From: Bacilli bacterium
GTDB taxonomy: Bacteria > Bacillota_I > Bacilli_A > RFN20 > CAG-826
Assembly: GCA_024408305.1 (NCBI GenBank)
Contig: JAKSVD010000003.1
Span: 1 to 32,160, forward strand
Reading direction: 5' to 3'
Length of the DNA: 32,160 nucleotides
Shown: positions 30,565 to 32,160 of the stretch, in pieces
How positions within the stretch are numbered: the first letter of the stretch is position 1
Layout of the letters: each line of letters starts with the position of its first letter
Program-made: the position numbers and the translations under genes
Notes under the pieces: generated by a model
What the model saw: the letters and a program-made list of their open reading frames with translations, nothing else
What the model was told of the DNA's origin: nothing
The model's database searches: none

Positions 30565-32160
30565 CTATTTGCCTTCTTCATCCACTGTAATGGTTTTCTC
30601 TTCGCCCTGCTTATCTAAATAAGACAAAGTGACCTGCGGGAATGGGATGTTGATGTTGTTTCTTCCGAAGAGCAAGAAGATTTCGCGGTTAAGATCACGA
30701 GCTAACTGCATACGATCCTTTTCTGCACACTGAGCGGTAATGATCAAATCAACCGAGCTTTCTCCAAGTTCAGCGATTCCCTTATAGAATGGACCATCGG
30801 TGATTGTTGGGAGCTTTCTTCTAATTCTTGGGAATGCCTCCTGAATAATTCTTTCGACCTTTTCAAGATCTTCGCCGTATTCGATTGAAACAACAATCTT
30901 TGCGTAAGATGCTTCTTTGGTCATGTTAAGAACTCCGGAAATTGAAGAGTTATTGAAGATTTTGATGTTATTTGCGACGTCTTCGATCTTTGTTGTTCTA
31001 AGTCCAATTTCAAGGACCTGACCTCTGAAGTCTCCGATCGTAACAATATCGCCAACACGGAATGAACCTTCGAAGACAATGAAGATACCGGCGATGATAT
31101 CGCTGATAAGTGACTGAGCACCAAGACCAACGACAATTGAGAGAATACCGGCCGAAGTTAATAAGGACGCTGTATTAAATCCAAAGAGGTATAAACAGTA
31201 GAATACTCCACCGATAACGCCTCCGTATTTAAGAACAGATACGATTAAGTTACCTGTGGTCTCTACTCTTGCACCCAAGTTTCCGCAGAATGAACGGACG
31301 CAAATTTGAGCTAACTGTGTAACGGTTATGATAATAATCATAATCATCAGTGCTTGGGTTATAGCAAAGACATTGAATCCTCTCTCCCAGACATCTGAGA
31401 AAATATATTGGAAGATGGTGTGGTTATTTGGGTCATTGAGTGCCCAGATAATCAATGCCGCAATTGAAACAGTTGCAACTGTCATATAGGCCATGAGAAT
31501 TGTTGTAAGTTTTTCCTCTGGGCTCTTCTTTCTCCAGACGACCTTAGAGAATCTAGAGACAACTGATGTAGTCTTCTTGCTTCTTCCTGATGGAGTCTGG
31601 ATAACGAACGATGAGCTTTCATCATATTCATTGTTTTTCTTGATTGCTTTGCAATATTCCTTATCGTCACGGTCTGAAGAAACAGTAAATACAGCAGAAG
31701 CTAAGACGATGAATAATGTGCTAAATAGGAGAGTGTAGGCTGATATTGAATTTCTAGTCTCGTAGATATTTGAGGTTGGGATGGCGGTTGCGATGTAGTA
31801 GTCTCCGACCATTTCGATTGACTGATAGAACTTTGTTCCATCAAGTGATTGGAAGCCGTTATATGTGCCAGTGATAGTAAATGCCGAGTCTAGAACTCCA
31901 AGGCTTGCAGCAGTTTTGCCAATCAAATCTTCATATGGAGCGTAGACGACTTTATGTTCATCGCTCTTATCAAAGGCGACAAAGAACGAGTTCTCCCCAT
32001 AGATTGCCATATTGGATAAGATGTAGGAGATTGTAGATGTTTCAAATAAAGCCTTGAAAGATGCTTCAGATACTCCGATTTGGAGGAGGGAGCGGTGTCT
32101 GGTAATTGGACTGCCAACCCATGTTCCGTCCTTATAGTCTTCGTAATCTGTTCTCTTTGC
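30565..32160 (-). CDS. MscS-family mechanosensitive channel with extracytoplasmic sensor domain (partial, N-terminus beyond right edge)
   Basis: 531 C-terminal residues are visible, and the frame stays open to the window edge. The first 145 or so residues look extracytoplasmic and like a Cache-type sensor (…YGENSFFVAFDKSDEHKVVY…DYYIATAIPTSNIYETRN). A membrane helix (about 142-163) and a charged cytoplasmic linker of about 60 residues follow. Three helices come next, the last being the pore region TSAGILSIVVGLGAQSLISD. The MscS beta domain has SFRVGDIVTIGDFRGQVLEI and NNSSIS, and the soluble cage domain ends near FGRNNINIPFPQVTLSY. MscS channels open under membrane tension and release solutes. 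The helix preceding the sensor must lie beyond the edge. It heads an operon with degV, an 86-aa gene and ansA. Confidence 0.9.
   Translation of the reverse strand, partial: AKRTDYEDYKDGTWVGSPITRHRSLLQIGVSEASFKALFETSTISYILSNMAIYGENSFFVAFDKSDEHKVVYAPYEDLIGKTAASLGVLDSAFTITGTYNGFQSLDGTKFYQSIEMVGDYYIATAIPTSNIYETRNSISAYTLLFSTLFIVLASAVFTVSSDRDDKEYCKAIKKNNEYDESSSFVIQTPSGRSKKTTSVVSRFSKVVWRKKSPEEKLTTILMAYMTVATVSIAALIIWALNDPNNHTIFQYIFSDVWERGFNVFAITQALMIMIIIITVTQLAQICVRSFCGNLGARVETTGNLIVSVLKYGGVIGGVFYCLYLFGFNTASLLTSAGILSIVVGLGAQSLISDIIAGIFIVFEGSFRVGDIVTIGDFRGQVLEIGLRTTKIEDVANNIKIFNNSSISGVLNMTKEASYAKIVVSIEYGEDLEKVERIIQEAFPRIRRKLPTITDGPFYKGIAELGESSVDLIITAQCAEKDRMQLARDLNREIFLLFGRNNINIPFPQVTLSYLDKQGEEKTITVDEEGK

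Noticed and set aside
1-32160. Mollicute genetic code (TGA read as Trp)
   Set aside because: TGA ends clpB and the fumarase alpha gene in overlapping or tightly packed contexts, and all Trp codons seen are TGG.

Overview
The window looks like a chromosomal segment of an uncultured low-to-mid GC Bacillota bacterium of the class Bacilli, probably a host-associated relative of the Erysipelotrichia/Mollicutes side of that class. The reasons are AGGAGG-type ribosome binding sites, TTGACA/TATAAT promoters, a perfect CIRCE operator before clpB, lipoproteins with Bacillota-type lipoboxes, and a YrrN/YrrO-like U32 gene pair. The genetic code is standard: Trp is TGG, and TGA is a real stop in clpB and in the first fumarase gene, so this is not a code-4 mollicute. 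I see no rRNA, tRNA, CRISPR array, insertion sequence or phage gene.

Layout. 1-6846 (minus strand): an oligopeptide ABC transporter operon oppA-oppB-oppC-oppD, cut by the left edge, in which three of the four proteins are strikingly enlarged. 6951-7388: a small membrane protein. 7499-11323 (plus): an M6-type secreted metalloprotease lipoprotein and a large unidentified lipoprotein. 11409-13052 (minus): a PIN-domain protein with a repeated coiled-coil module. 13189-13872 (plus): a membrane-anchored XRE regulator. 14075-16198 (minus): N-domain-less ClpB under a CIRCE element. 16315-17247 (minus): a flavin-reductase-like protein behind a perfect 15-bp palindrome. 17337-19368 (minus): a U32 pair probably making tRNA 5-hydroxyuridine. 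19477-21498 (plus): a GT-C-like membrane protein. 21500-23573 (minus): a TtcA-like tRNA thiolase and a cation diffusion facilitator. 23637-25697 (minus): a very compact operon of an orphan PstS-like binding protein, a GNAT enzyme and three tiny membrane proteins, one of only 46 aa. 25771-28273 (minus): malic enzyme and two-subunit class I fumarase. 28376-32160 (minus): a sensor-fused MscS channel (cut by the right edge), a DegV fatty-acid-binding protein, an 86-aa membrane protein and L-asparaginase.

How the parts fit. Peptide import (Opp), a surface protease, asparaginase, fumarase and malic enzyme suggest a life partly based on peptides and amino acids. Asparagine could run to aspartate, then fumarate (an aspartase would be needed; none is in the window), malate and pyruvate.

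The most unusual signals are: (i) the rebuilt Opp transporter, with a roughly 360-residue six-cysteine extracytoplasmic insert in OppC, a roughly 120-residue charged helical insert in OppD and a beta-rich tail on OppA; (ii) a recurring leaderless gene architecture, with a TATAAT-like box 6-9 bases before the ATG and no Shine-Dalgarno, at five transcription units; (iii) the PIN/coiled-coil protein; (iv) the orphan PstS micro-operon. All functional names rest on reading motifs by eye; no database search was run.
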